NCBI GenBank assembly: GCA_963969595.1
Contig: OZ018411.1
Span: 1,614,501-1,678,500, forward strand
Direction: 5' to 3'
Source of the DNA: Neckera pumila
Taxonomy: Eukaryota; Streptophyta; Bryopsida; Hypnales; Neckeraceae
Length of the DNA: 64,000 bases
Translations under genes and position numbers: made by a program
Notes under the pieces: generated by a model
The model's database searches: none
Told to the model about the DNA's origin: nothing
Seen by the model: only the letters and a program-made list of their open reading frames with translations
Part shown: positions 35,013 through 47,397 of the stretch, piece after piece
How the letters are laid out: every line of letters starts with the position of its first letter
Position numbering within the stretch: the first letter of the stretch is position 1

Positions 35013-35187
35013 GAGCATTATGGGGTATAATGCCAAGTCTAATACTTCATCATAGACGTCCAGACCTACACTTCTCACAAATCTAAGGATGTAGAAAGAA
35101 AGGCTACATTATGAGTTATAATGACTATTTAGTGGAATGGTGACAAATTTATCTTGAAAATCAGACTTGGCATTATAATAGTCTGCT
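35013..35187. mobile_element. MITE with GAGCATTATG / GAGCAGACTAT termini, 175 bp
   Basis: An inverted pair of about 30 bp: left GAGCATTATGGGGTATAATG then CCAAGTCT; right AGACTTGG then CATTATAATAGTCTGCTC. The flanks are CAA and TTA, so a TWA-type duplication is not clean. Confidence 0.6.
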
Positions 35188-35294
35188 CTTAAAGCGCCTA
35201 TGTTCTAAAAGCGCCTAGCTCTAAAAGCGATCGTAGATGGTAGAATTGGGTAATTGATGCTATTAGACTAATCTACCTTAAATGTTGAAATTAA

Positions 35295-35540
35295 ATTTTT
35301 GAACATATAGAGGTACATTTGCTTTCTTCAATGTACCAACAATGTACATTTGAGGAGGTGATTACTTTTCAGTGACCACTACATTTCAACCGGGATTTCA
35401 ACTTCAAATTTTTTTAACTAATTAACAACTTGGGTTAGATGCCAATCCCATTTTTCTTCATACAAAAATTTATTGAATTTTTTTCAAGGAATTTAGCTTC
35501 CTCCAAAAGGCAATCAACTTTTAAATGGTGGCTTCTAACT
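35295..35540. repeat. Dispersed repeat R1, copy 2
   Basis: Shares ACAATGTACATTTGAGGAGGT, ATTTCAAC, CTTGGGTTAGATGCCAAT and the following block with 7203-7530. Confidence 0.6.
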
Positions 35541-35731
35541 ACCTTATAACTAATGCCCTTCTTTTCACACTAAGATTGAATATAGTTGACAAATATCTAA
35601 CCATTCCACCATTAGTGAGATTATGTTTGGTGATGCAAAAGTGGAGGTTAGTTATAAGAAAAAGAACATCCTTTGCCACACTTGTAGTTTGGCATGTTTT
35701 TCTCATACCAAAGTTCTGCAACACACATTAC

Positions 35732-36300
35732 TTAACCCCTAAAGGACCATAGGATAGTCCAATTTTCTAAAATTGTGAAGATGCATTATAAGATGCAACT
35801 TAGAAGAAGAATTTAATGATGAATCTCCAACAATACTTGTAAAATATTGTCCATGGATTATACCAATATGGCTAGATTAATTAATATATAAACCAATATT
35901 TTCCAATAATATTTGAAGCTAAAATTGAAAATTCCTTCTAAAATTGATTGTAGATTGAATATTTGTGTTTTTACCAAAACAAATATCCTTTAAGTTCATA
36001 TATTAATTTCTAGTCACAATGACTTTTGAAGATTTTTATTTTATTTTTTTAATTCAAGTCATTTTTGAAGGGTTGCTTTGTGAACTAAAAAAGTTATTTT
36101 GAGGCTAGACCTACCAATATCCTTTGAATTATAGAATATTTACAAAGTAAATCTTGAGAATTTATACCACATAAATGTAAAGAAGTAATACAAGAATCTT
36201 CAAAGACTTGATGGATGAAAAAAATGCATTTTGTGTGCTTGAGATGTATTTGAGTTCATTCGTTGTTTGATATTTGGACACTTGGTCCTTTATGGATTAA
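35732..36300 (+). mobile_element. TTAA-flanked element, 569 bp (subfamily C)
   Basis: Begins TTAACCCCTAAAGGACCATA and ends TTGGTCCTTTATGGATTAA. The interior is unlike A and B but collinear with 45451-46018, which is 568 bp: a fixed-length subfamily. Confidence 0.85.
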
Positions 36301-37405
36301 TCTTTACTTTCACATTTATATTTGGTGAGCCCTTTTGACCTTTCAACTTCTTGCTTTCCACTCTTATGCACCAACCATATCTTATATATAGGGCAATGCC
36401 CTCGTCGTTGGGAATTTTGCCCCAAAAAAGGCAAACGAGGAAGGCGGAGCCCGATGAGGAGGCCTTTTTTTTGGCGAAATTCCTGACAACGAGGGGCATT
36501 GCCTAGCGTGAACCACGGGCAGGCGAAATTACATAATTGGGCATTACGGATATGAAAACCTAATTCTACCGCAAAATGAAGCCAACATTTGCATGGGAAA
36601 AAACCCAGCAGTGGTTTACGAATAGAAAATTGGCCAATCAAGAATACTAATCAAATTTTGGAAAAATGAATAAACATGGATTTGGCAAGCCTATTTTGAT
36701 AGGCTAGGATGAAGGCCTTGGAGAAGTATCTTTCATGGATTTGGAACACTTTCCATATATTTTGGCTAAATATTAGATACTTTAGTAAGCAAGGGTGTGG
36801 ATGCTTTTAGATAACCGCATCTTAGCATTGTAATCTTATAAGAGAGAGAAAATGATATGTGAATTGTCAAATAATTCTTTTTTATATTGAAAATTGGATT
36901 AATTTCATGCTATTCTTTTTGTACAACTTTGTTTATTCTTAAGCGTTGAAACTAAAGATTATAATGTCAATAGTAAAAAATCATTTTAAATAATTGTAAC
37001 TTTTTCAAATATATGCACTATTGATTCATGTAGAGCATTTTTTCGTTGGGCGTTTTTAAGCTACAATGTAGACATTTGGTTGTCACAAAGTTACAGCTTT
37101 TGTCTATTTTTAAATTTCCATGATTTTTAAAACCTTTCCACAAATCAAAATCAGTACATTTCTTAACTAATTGATTATGGCAATGTATATATCTTCTTGA
37201 AAACAATTGTGCCTTCTGTTAAGATTTCATTCTTCATCAATCTGATTACACTGTTTTGGCAAGTCTCACCATTTTTGAGACTAGAAATGTACTTTAAAAT
37301 TATAACTTTTAATCTATATTTTAGTATTCAGATGACATCAACTAGAAAATGTGACTTTTTTGATACTTGATTCTTAAAAGGTAAAGTATAAATTCAAATG
37401 TTTTT
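36301..37405. other. AT-rich intergenic with one small MITE
   Basis: Apart from the hairpin at 36391-36503 I see no gene or repeat. The 114-codon minus frame (36297-36641) reads through that hairpin and looks spurious. Confidence 0.4.
36391..36503. mobile_element. Short hairpin MITE, 113 bp, TA-flanked
   Basis: GGGCAATGCCCTCGTCGTTG at the left and inverted AACGAGGGGCATTGCC at the right, with TA on both sides. The inner GGAATTTTGCC and GGCGAAATTCC also pair. The GC-rich hairpin stands out from its AT-rich surroundings. Confidence 0.7.
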
Positions 37406-38300
37406 TTAATTCATAAAGGACTAAACTGGGGAAAACACTCAAAACTGTCATTTCTATTGTAAAGTACGAAATTCTTAAAGTGGATTTTTTTGTACTTTAT
37501 CACATCTAACCATAGCATCTTGCCGTAAACTAACATGAGATTGCGTGGAAAAAATTTCAAAAACTTTGACCTTATGGATTGCAAGATATAAGTGTTTAAA
37601 GTAAAAAGAAAGAAGTTTTTTGCACCTTGAGTGACTAGATCATAAGACTTTGAATCTTTCTAAATTAAAATTTTTCTACCGAATTTTTTGATTCCACCAC
37701 ACATTTTTTTATGTTAAAAAATTGAATTGATATTCTAAGAAATAAAATAAAAAAACAAAAGACTTGATTTTTATACTTCAAAAAAGTGTTGTATAGACAT
37801 AGATACAAGATAGAAGGACAAATTAAATTGCTAATAGCTCTAAGATGGAATTAAAATACAATAATCCCAACTATGAGATTAGTCTAGCAATCCTACTAAA
37901 CTTTGTGTAACTTCACCTTTTTGAAAAATTGTGAAAATTGAATCCAAAAATGACTTCTTTAAGTTTTTTTTGAAACAAATGCTCTCATTGCTCAAATATC
38001 AAGAGTCTCTATAATTTTCTTATCACAACCAAATAAAAGAAATCAAATCTTTCCATGAGACAAAAATATTTTCTATGAGTAACAAAATTTTTAAGTTTTA
38101 TTTATTTAGTTTATTGTCCGCCAAGCTCCATTTGGGGCTTAGGGTGGTATATCTTTTACTCTTGCATATCGATTGAAATAAAACTGTATTATTTAAAAGG
38201 TAATGTATTTTTTTATCTTCAAAAAAAGTTTTATGAAAATCACGCCAAAAACACCGTAACTTGAAAATACGTCTTTTCTGTTGATGTCTTATTGAATAAT
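37406..38300 (-). mobile_element. Degenerate TTAA element (subfamily B, reversed)
   Basis: Starts TTAATTCATAAAGGACTAAA. The body aligns loosely with the reverse complement of subfamily B (AAAACACTCAAAACTGTCAT, GGATTGCAAGATATAAG). The right end is too eroded to place exactly. Confidence 0.55.
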
Positions 38301-39141
38301 TGGCTTCAAGGTTTTTCAACAAATATCTTTTGAATGAAGTTTACTATTCAAGACATGCATCATCCATTAGATAAATAGTTGAATATTTATAGAATTAGTG
38401 TAATAATAAATATAAAACAATATCATTAATTATTCATGAAATACATCCCACCATTCTAAACTATTAAAGCCTACTAATTTTATTTTTTCCTCACTTCAAA
38501 GATGGAAATTAAATAAGAAATATAGAGACCAAAAAGTGATCGTGAATTCATTCAACTTTGAAATTGTGATGATTGAAATATATCCCATTAGATTATTTTG
38601 AATTCTACTAATTCAAATGTAAATTACAATGACTCACAAAAGTAGTTGACACCCCATATAAATCAATCTCTTAAATTGAGAAATTAGAATTATGAAGTGA
38701 AATTTGGACATGCTCTTATACAAAAGGGATGCTACGTTCCTGTTCAATTTCACTTTAAACGGACTATATTTAGACCTTTTTTTAATTTGATGAAATTTTG
38801 CTTGAAAAAAAAACTTTTTGTGAGAAGCCAAAATGTCTAATTCCTTTCCATGAGAAGAATGTACATCTTGAATAGAATTGCATGTTACAAGTTTCATGAA
38901 TTGTGGATTTTTCATAAATAAAATTTAAAAGATTGCAATTTGACCCTAAAATTTTGATTTTCTTATATTATATTCTAAAAATTACCAAATATTCTAAAAC
39001 ATATAGCTAGATTATATCAAATACAAAGATTGTATATGAAAAATATAAGATAGATGTTTTGGTTGATTTTTGAAATCGAATAGAATTCATAGATTGAAGA
39101 TATAAGTTGTAGATATCAAATAGAGAAAGTTAACAGATTTA
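38301..39141. other. AT-rich intergenic, nothing recognised
   Basis: No gene or shared repeat found. Confidence 0.4.
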
Positions 39142-39810
39142 TTAACTCCTACAATACCAAGGCATTTCTTGGCTCCAAAACCACTTGAAATTTTCATGTC
39201 TGCTACAATCATCCAAGAAAACCAAAAAATACATATTTTTTTAGAATCGAACCAAAGGATCTTGTATTTTATGAATTTGACCCTACGGATTGAAAGATAT
39301 TAGCATTTGAAGTTGGAAAAATAAGTTTTTCTGAATACCAGCCTACAATTTCATATGACTTTTACTTCCATTTGTGGACTTTTTTGCATTGTAGACTATA
39401 AATTTTCAATTTTTTTTTGTTGATCATATGAGTTGAGAATGGAGAAAAGAATTTCAGAATATAAAAACTTGATTTTCACATATAAAAAAATTGTTGAATA
39501 GATGTAGGTCTGAGATTGAACGAAATACTAAATCGTTAATCACTTTAAGATGGAATTGAAACATCATAGTTCCAATGTTGAAACTCTTTTTGCAAACAAA
39601 CTTCATCCTATCAAAATAAAATATTTGACAAAACTGAAAATTGCATTCAAAAATGAATTCTACAATTTGTTTTTTGAAAAGGATGTGTAGATTGCCAGAA
39701 AAACAAGATTGTCCATAACTTTCTCTTTATTAGTCCAAATAGAATGAATCAAAGCTTTAAATGTAGACAAAAGTATAATCTTTCAAAAAAAAATCCAAAA
39801 ATAATGAATA

Positions 39811-39904
<94 letters not shown>

Positions 39905-40112
39905 TATTTTGCCCGGTGTATTGCTTTTAAGACTTGGATGGCATAACTTTTGCTCCCATGCACTGATTGAAAAAAAAGATATATTTTCAAAAAGCTAATG
40001 TGATTCCCTATCTTTGAAAAAAATCAAAAAATCAATTCAGAATTTGAAGTCTCATGAGCCTGCTCAAAATCCCAAGTGTCCCTCGAGGGGACTTTGGTAC
40101 TTTAGGGGTTAA
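39142..40112 (-). mobile_element. TTAA-flanked element (subfamily B, reversed) with internal (ATT)n
   Basis: Begins TTAACTCCTACAATACCAAGG and ends GGTACTTTAGGGGTTAA, preceded by the subfamily B motif CCCTCGAGGGGAC in reverse. The body matches the reverse complement of 8327-9258. The 93-bp ATT array lies inside it, so it arose after insertion. Confidence 0.82.
39811..39903. repeat. (ATT)n microsatellite, ~31 units
   Basis: Perfect TTA/ATT trinucleotide repeat. It accounts for a spurious poly-leucine frame. Confidence 0.97.
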
Positions 40113-41937
40113 AGATTCAATAGTTTGTGGTGAACACATTGTATAAGTTCTTTCAAGAAACAAAAAAATAATAAACAAAATTCGATATTTTCAAAAAAAT
40201 ATTATTTTGATGGATGCTTTTTCTTTCTTCTTTTTTCTTTTCTTTAGAACTTTATGGATGCAATCACTAAAATTAGACAAAAGGTATATGATAATTAATA
40301 GAAAATCATTTATAATTATAAGATGGATGAACAGAAAAATGTATTGCTTCACCAAAACATTAATGATCACAATTTTAAGTGAATAGTATTGAAACTTCAC
40401 CCACTATTGTATTATTAATTTTTCAAAAGAAGAAGACGTTGAATCCACCTTTATAGTGTATATTGGCCACTACTTGTATCATACTTTTGATGCAAATTTT
40501 AGCTATAAAAATAATAACTTGTAGCATTGTGACCAACTAATGAAGTGAAGTTTATCAAGTGTAATTCTATTCCAGTTAGAAAATTTGGAAAATTGGAAAT
40601 TCAATATTTTATTGCAATTTAAACTTTGGGCCTATAACCATAGTTTGCTGATTTTATGATTTTATAATAACACAAGAATTATGGATTATACAATAATTTT
40701 ATATACTAAATTGTATATTCATAGTGAAAATTTTAGATTTTTTGAGTGTATTCTATATTTGATATGAATTTTTTCATTTTTAAAAATATAATTGAAAATA
40801 ATTTCAAATTTCACAAAAAAAATTGGAAATGTTTATGACTCATACAAGACCTGTAATTCCATCTTAAAAAAATAACAAATATAAATTCATACCTATATAG
40901 TTGCTAAATGGCAATAAATAAAATGAAAGATTGGAAGGCTTGAATCCATGGTCATAGGCTTAGTTGTCCTTTTAGGATTCATAGTTGCTGTAGGTATTAT
41001 TGATTTATGATATGAACTTTAATTTTTGCCACATTCAATATGAGAATTGATATTAGGAGACCATGTGTGAAAGACTTAGTAGGTACAGGAGCAAGTCCTT
41101 TCCATCCACAAGGTCATTGAATAGTTAGATTTCAACCTGGATTGTAGATTTGAAGATTGGGTCTAGACCATCCATATAGCTTAGCCATTCTTTTGAATCT
41201 CTTACCCTGGACATGTGAACCCTCTCTCTTCTTCTCTACCTTGTTGCATTACCTACACTTGCTTTTGCTACCCTACATCTTGGAGTAAAATAGGAGGTTA
41301 TAAAAATATCTTAAGCTATAAAAATATTCTTTAACACAAAGGTACATATTTTTTTCTTCAATTTACCAATTGTATTTTTTCAATGCACCAACATACAATG
41401 AACATGTTGGAGGATGAATAATTTTAGTGCCATATGTAATTCTAACTTCAAAAATTCATAATCAATTCTACAAAGATTCAAAAAATATGAAATGACTTAG
41501 GTTAGATGCCACTTTCATTTTTTTTTACAAATAAAACTAGTAAAAAATTAGAAAATCTGCAATTTTTTTGGTACATAACCTTTTGACAATGGCTAAATGT
41601 CAACAAATATATTAAAATGATAATACTTTGGTTTCACAAATCATTTGACATGGTGGCCTTCTTGTATGTATGGAAATTAAGAAAATTAGCCCCTTTATTA
41701 TAAAATTGAAAACTCTATGGCTAACTACATTTTAGAAAACTTTCAACATGTAGCAAAAATTCATCCATCCCAATAGGTTAGTATAAGGTATGCAATCTAT
41801 TTTCGACAAAATTAAGCATTTTAGCATATGTTTGATTTAGCGTTAGTGGGAGGAATAATTTCTCTGGTCATGGAGTAGAAATAATGGAAATTGCACTATT
41901 TTTGCTAATTTTTCATCAAGTTTGAAGTTAGTAGAAA
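40113..41937. other. AT-rich intergenic with dispersed repeat R1, copy 3
   Basis: At about 41335-41600 lies a third R1 copy (GACTTAGGTTAGATGCCACT). No gene is seen elsewhere in this stretch. Confidence 0.45.
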
Positions 41938-42547
41938 TTAACCCCTAAAGGACCATTGTTCCCTTGGTGGACAATATATATTTTGGGCAACTTTGTAGAA
42001 ATGCTTTTTTTATTTCAATCGGTGTCCGAGAGCAAATGTTATACTATGAAAGCCCAAATTTCCATTTCACAAGCAAAAATAGAAATCCACAAAAAATTTA
42101 ATTTTAAAATTTAAATTTTTCTTTCTCTTATAGATCATATCTTTACCAACATGTGGAGCTTTGATTCATGCCATTTGAATTAGTGATGTGAACTTTATGA
42201 ACAATCTTGTTTTCTGGGCAATCTAAGCATCTTCTAGAACAAATAACTCATAAGATTCATTTTTGAATGCCATTTTTATAATTTTTGAAAAAAATATTGT
42301 TTAAAAAGGTTAAATTTGCTTGCTAAGACAATCTCACTGTTGGAAATATTGTATTTTAATCCCATCTAAGAGTTATTAATGATCTAGCTTTCTTTCAATC
42401 ATGAACCTACTTCTACTTAACAATTTTTTAAAGAATGAAAATTGAATGTGTGTGTTTTGCTTAAATTCTTAGACATTCAATTCAATCCCTGAACATAAAA
42501 AAATCAAAGTCCATAGTGCAAAAAGTTTCCACAAATGACAGTCAAAG

Positions 42548-42849
42548 CATTACAAATAATATGAGGCCTCAACAAGGCTGCGAGTGCGTGATTTTTGGCA
42601 CTCGCGAGGTGCAATTACGGATTAAAAAGAGAATTAAAAAAAATTAAAAAAATTAAATTTTTTTTTTTTTCTTTTGAAAAAAATAATTAAAAAAATTAAA
42701 AATATGATGTGGCGCTAATAGCGCTAACATGGTCGAAATGCGACCATGTCACATTTCAAATTTTCAATTTTTTTTTTTTTTTTTCCATAACATCACCACG
42801 GGGGGTCTAGGCTTAGCGGCCTTGTTGAGGCCTCATATTTTTTGTAATG
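42548..42849. mobile_element. Nested CATTA hairpin element, copy 2
   Basis: CATTACAAATAATATGAGGC then CTCAACAAGGCTGCGAG at the left; inverted CTTGTTGAGGCCTCATATTT then TTTGTAATG at the right. Poly(A/T)-rich arms flank a core GATGTGGCGCTAATAGCGC. Intact host copies at 8327 and 43346 read GTCAAAGTCATCT here; this copy reads GTCAAAG, insertion, TCATCT, so there is no target duplication. Confidence 0.85.
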
Positions 42850-42903
42850 TCATCTGAAATTGTAGGCTAGTATAGAAGGACTTTTTTTTTCAACTTTGTA
42901 TGC

Positions 42904-43196
42904 CATTAGATGCTATTCGGGGATCTTGGAGGGCCGTTTCAGGCCCATTCCTTGATCTGCGCAAATTCAGTGAACGCTGGTACAGGTGTGTCAGAATTTT
43001 TTTTCTTAAGAAAAAAAAAAAGAAAATTTACCTAAATATCATTTTAAGCAAATTTTTTTTTTTTTTTTTTTCAAAAAATGACGTAGCAATCGCTGTGCCA
43101 CGTCAGCCAGCTGCTGCTGCTGCATTCCCGCAGTCTGGGAATGCAGCAGACAGCAAGGGAATGGAGCCCTCCAAGACCCCTAAATCTCATCTAATG
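42904..43196. mobile_element. Nested CATTA hairpin element, copy 3
   Basis: CATTAGATGCTATTCGGGGA then TCTTGGAGGGC at the left; inverted GCCCTCCAAGACCCC then TAAATCTCATCTAATG at the right. Poly(A/T)-rich arms surround a GC-rich core with CTGCTGCTGCATTCCC and its inverse. The host target is ATGCTAATATCT in intact copies. The 105-codon frame across it is spurious. Confidence 0.8.
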
Positions 43197-43345
43197 CTAA
43201 TATCTCTCAATGTGTAAGACAAACAAAATGCAAGATCCTACTGTTCGATTCTCAAAAAAATAATTTTTTGTTTTCTTAGATGATCACAACAAAATTGGCA
43301 GTTTTGAGTGGTTTTGACAGAATAATGGTTTTGGTCCCTTAGGTA

Positions 43346-44247
43346 TTAACCCCTAGAAGCCCAAAGTCCCCTCGGGGGATACTTGGGATTTCGGATAGGC
43401 TTGTGTGACCTGAAATGTTGGGCTGCTTTTTTGCAAATCTTTTTGAAGATAGGAAATCACATTAGCTTTCTAAAAATATAATTTTTTTTTCAATTGGTGC
43501 CCGGAACAAAAGTTTTGCCACCCGAAGCCAAAAAAGCAACTCACTGGGCAAAAAAAACCCCTGTAAGAAATTGTATTTAAAGTTTTTTTTTTCTCAAAAA
43601 TCATGTTTTTGTCGACATTTGAAGCTTTAATTCATTCTATTTGGACTCATAATGAGAAAGTTATAGACAATCTTGTTTTTGGGGCAATCTAGCATCTTCT
43701 TCAAAAAACAACTTATAGAATTCATTTTTGAATGCAATTTTCAATTTTTTTTGAAAAAGGTTAAGTTTATTTTCAAAAACAATCCCACCGCTCGGATTAT
43801 GAAGTTTTCTTTCCACCTAAGAGCTATTAACAGTTTAGTGTTTCATTCAATTTTGGACCTACTTCTACTTAATATTTTTTTTATATGTGAAAATCAGATT
43901 TTAACATTGTAAAAGTTTTTCCACAACTCTCAACTCAAATGTTCAGCATAAGAAAAACTAATCCAAAGGTGTGTAGTGCAAAAAAAATCTACAAATGGCT
44001 GTCAAAGTCATCTAAAATTGCAGGCCACAATTCAAATTTTTTTTTTCAACTTCAAATGCTAATATCTTCCAATCCGTACACTCAAACTTCATGAAATTTT
44101 TATCACATATTCTAAGACAAGCAAAATATGAGATCCTACGGTTAGATTTTTAAAAAAACTTTCTTTTGTTTTTTTGAGTAATCGCGTAGAAATGGCAATT
44201 TTAAGTGGTTTTAAAGCCAAAAAATGCCTTGGGCGTTCAAAGGTTAA
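43346..44247 (+). mobile_element. TTAA-flanked non-autonomous element, 902 bp (subfamily B)
   Basis: Begins TTAACCCCTAGAAGCCC with the CCCCTCGGGGGATA motif, and ends GGGCGTTCAAAGGTTAA. It is collinear with 8327-9258 and retains both sites that are interrupted in its left neighbour. Confidence 0.85.
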
Positions 44248-44462
44248 GGAAGTCCAAATTACAATCCAACTTATTCTCAATGTATAAGCAAATCAAGCAG
44301 CACAAAACTAAAATTGGTCTTAGCAACTTCATCAGGTCTCAATGTGTTATTCGTTATATAAAAATGAAGGCCGTAGTTGACATCATACTCCCCTCATTTA
44401 TGGAAATAGGTCACCCTATCTTGTTAAAATGGAGCCCTAGTTAGAAACAATGGTTGGATACC

Positions 44463-45454
44463 TTAACCCTCAAATGCCAACAAGGATGTTTTTTATCCGA
44501 TGGATGAGAGAAAATCCTTCTAGTAGGACAAAAGTGCAACTATTCATCCTCAGAATTTTGTGTGAAAAGAGAAGATCTTATATAGTAGTCTAACTATATT
44601 TTGAATTGAAATTTTTATAGAAGGTGGGCGCAAGGAATATCTTTCATATGCACTAAATTTCATGACATTTGAAAATGTGAGTCAAAAGTTATGGCCAAAT
44701 ATATTATTTTTTTTTGTAAATGGGCAGTTCGGGTAGATAAGAAAAAGTCACTTTTTCCAAAAACAAAAATTTGAAATTGGTTTTCTAGAGTTATATATAT
44801 ACGTAAAAAGCTTTGAATCATACCATTTTGATCAATGAGTCAAAAGTTATGAAGAGTTTTAGTTTGCGGGTAGTTATGTATTCTTTACTCTAAAATAAAC
44901 TTTGAAGTCCTTTATCTTATTCAATTTTCAATATTTTTTGAAAAAAATAAAATCGATAGGATGTAAATTATTTATTACAACATTGAAACCATTGGAATTA
45001 GCATTTTTCAATTTCATAATTGAATTCTTCACAATTTTGTATTTTAAATAATTTTCTACTACTATCTACTTACAATTTTTTTCCTGTATGTTGTACAATT
45101 CCAAATGAAGTGAAAATTTTCAAACATGTAGCCAACTTATTTAGGAAAAAGAATCCAAAGAAGCACCATCATTATGGACATTTTTTCATCAAAAAGTGAG
45201 CTTGTGAAGTGCTGCTGCGTGATTTTTCACAAGGCCAAAAAAATGATTTCAGTGAATTTGAATGCTTATATCTTGCAATCCACACGGTGGAAATTTCTGA
45301 AATTTTTACCATACAATCTGAAGTTAGCATACTATAGGATCCTATGGTTACATGTGTCAAAAAAAGTTTTTTTCAAAAATTGGATACTTGTACTAAAAAT
45401 GGCAATTTTTGAGCGTTTGCGGTGAAAACATAGTCATGGAACTTTAGGGATTAA
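44463..45454 (+). mobile_element. Chimeric TTAA element: subfamily E left end joined to subfamily A body
   Basis: Begins TTAACCCTCAAATGCCAACA. Its first ~130 bp match the reverse complement of 48562-48725 (GGACAAAAGTGCAACTATTC and the block after it). From about 44600 it is collinear with 47648-48565 and with reversed 1879-2943, and it ends TGGAACTTTAGGGATTAA. Confidence 0.75.
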
Positions 45455-46018
45455 TCCCTCAAGGACCAAGAGGGCGTCCAAATTTCCAAAATTGTAAAGA
45501 TCTATTATAAATTGCAACTAAGAACAATATTTTAATGATGACTCCCAAACAATAGTTGTAAAACATGATTTATAGATTGCATTTATAGGATTAGACCAAT
45601 AAATATGCAAACCGATATTTTACAATAAAATTAGAAGCCAAAAATTGAAAATTCCTTTTAAAATCAACTGTAAATTGAATATTTAAGATTCTTACTAAAA
45701 TTTTTTTCTACAAAAATTCAAAATGTTGAGTTTTAACCATAGTTATTTTTGAAGAGTTTTATATTATTTTTGAATTCAAGTCGATTTAGAAGGGTCATTT
45801 TTTGAATTGAAAACTTTACTTCTAGAGGCCAAGCCTATCGATATGCTTTGAATTGTAGAAAAGTTGCAAAACAAAATATTCATAATCTATATTCTATAAT
45901 GTTAAAGAATTGAAACAAGAATCTTCAAATAATTGATGGATGAAAAAACACATTTTAATGAGTTTGGGATGTATTTCCATTCATTCATTGCTCAAAATCT
46001 GCACTCATGGTTGTTTAA
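45451..46018 (+). mobile_element. TTAA-flanked element, 568 bp (subfamily C)
   Basis: Begins TTAATCCCTCAAGGACCAAG. It is collinear with 35732-36300 and almost identical in length; the right end is eroded (GTTGTTTAA). Its left TTAA is the right TTAA of the previous element. Confidence 0.82.
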
Positions 46019-46909
46019 GGTTTTTTGTTTTTTTTGTTTTACTCATGGTAGTTAAGGGTTTTTAATTAGGGTTAAATTTGGACTAAGGTACTTTCAAGAA
46101 TTGAATTCAAGAGTGTTGTTCAAGACCTTACAGTAAGGTAGAAGCACCAATTGTCGACCTTGCCTAGTACCCAACCTATAGGGTGCACTATTTCTAACCT
46201 TAGGTTGGAAATCAGGCTTGAAGTGTGTTTTCCTCTCCTTTTCAAGGTTGGGACTAATATGGTTGTGACACATGTCCTGAAATAGTGAGCATCCTTGACG
46301 ATTGGAATTGGAAGACTCTAGACATTGTCTACTAGTGAAATGCACTTTTTGGCTCCCAATATTTACTGTAATTTCAATTTTGGGAATTAAATTCTGAAAA
46401 TTTTAGAATCTCCATATTTCCTATCTTCCTACATGGGGAAAATTTCCAACACCTCATACTGCACACAATCTGTTCCAAAACTCCTTAAATGATCAATTAC
46501 TGGTGCTCCTGCCTTATTATTGACCAAGTTCAATAAAGAATTCTAATGACTCGCTAGTCCATTCAAGATCAATAATTCAGCAATGATGAAGCTAAGCTAC
46601 GCCTGACCTAAATAGAGGGATGGAGACATTGAAGTCTGGAAAGAAAGCTACTCGATGCAAATTTACTTCTTTATTTATTTGGGGCACAAATGAAGGGAAC
46701 CCAAATTTAAACAAGGAAAAATCCATTGTTGTTGAGGTTTAGGTACAATTGAAAACCGTTCTTTCCATATGTTAAAAATAAATAAAAAAATAAAAAATAA
46801 AAAAAAAAGAAAGAAAGAAAGAAACAAAAAGAAGCTGAGCTCCGTCAGGAGCACATCACAATTGCAGGACCCCCACTCATTTGCAGTAACGAACCATGAA
46901 CCTTTACCC
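46019..46909. other. Intergenic with an AGGTAGA-family MITE fragment
   Basis: From 46136 (TA outside) AGGTAGAAGCACCAATTGTC then ACCCAACCTATAGG matches the right end of 33104-33502 in reverse; the other end is not evident. No gene is seen. A purine-rich A/G run lies near 46780-46825. Confidence 0.45.
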
Positions 46910-47138
46910 TTGACCCCTAAACGTGTCAATCCTTTCCTGAATTTTTGCTTATTTTTGCTTGTATCTTTGTACAGAAATATCATTTATCAAAACTTCATGA
47001 ATTTGGTCATTGAGGAAGGTTGTCTTTTCAAGATTCAAGTATTACATTGGATGAATGAGAAGTTAGTTGGATGAAACAGTGCCTCAAAGCTCTCTGTTCA
47101 TTGTACAAAATATGGACGTCGAAGCGCTTGAGGGTTAA
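46910..47138 (+). mobile_element. Short TTAA-type element, 229 bp (subfamily F)
   Basis: Left TTGACCCCTAAACGTG, right GCGCTTGAGGGTTAA. It aligns along its length with the reverse complement of 18245-18456. Confidence 0.65.
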
Positions 47139-47397
47139 GTTTGCAAGGATAGGCTGGTCTTTGTGGAAATCATCCTTCCTGTTACCTTGGGAATCAATGG
47201 CTTAAAAAAAATGGAAAAGTATGTATTGGAAGTCAAACTATTGTAAAAGACCTTCTTTTTACAACAACACTCCAAAGATGAATAGTTGCACTTCTGTCCT
47301 ATACAAAAGGGTTCTTTGTCATCCATCGCACACTTAGTGTCTGTGGCAGCATTACAAGGTTAAAAGATGGGCTAGTGATTGTGGAAACAAGCGTAGA

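Larger units (their letters stand above)
41938..43349 (+). mobile_element. TTAA-flanked element (subfamily B) with two nested hairpin elements
   Basis: Begins TTAACCCCTAAAGGACC and ends GGTCCCTTAGGTATTAA. Removing 42548-42849 and 42904-43196 leaves about 817 bp collinear with 8327-9258. Its right TTAA (43346-43349) is shared with the next element. Confidence 0.85.

Noticed and set aside
39744..39998. Poly-leucine frame
   Set aside because: Product of the (ATT)n microsatellite only.
42900..43217. 105-codon plus-strand frame as a gene
   Set aside because: It spans a nested hairpin element and homopolymer runs. Collinear copies of the host element show that it is created by the insertion.
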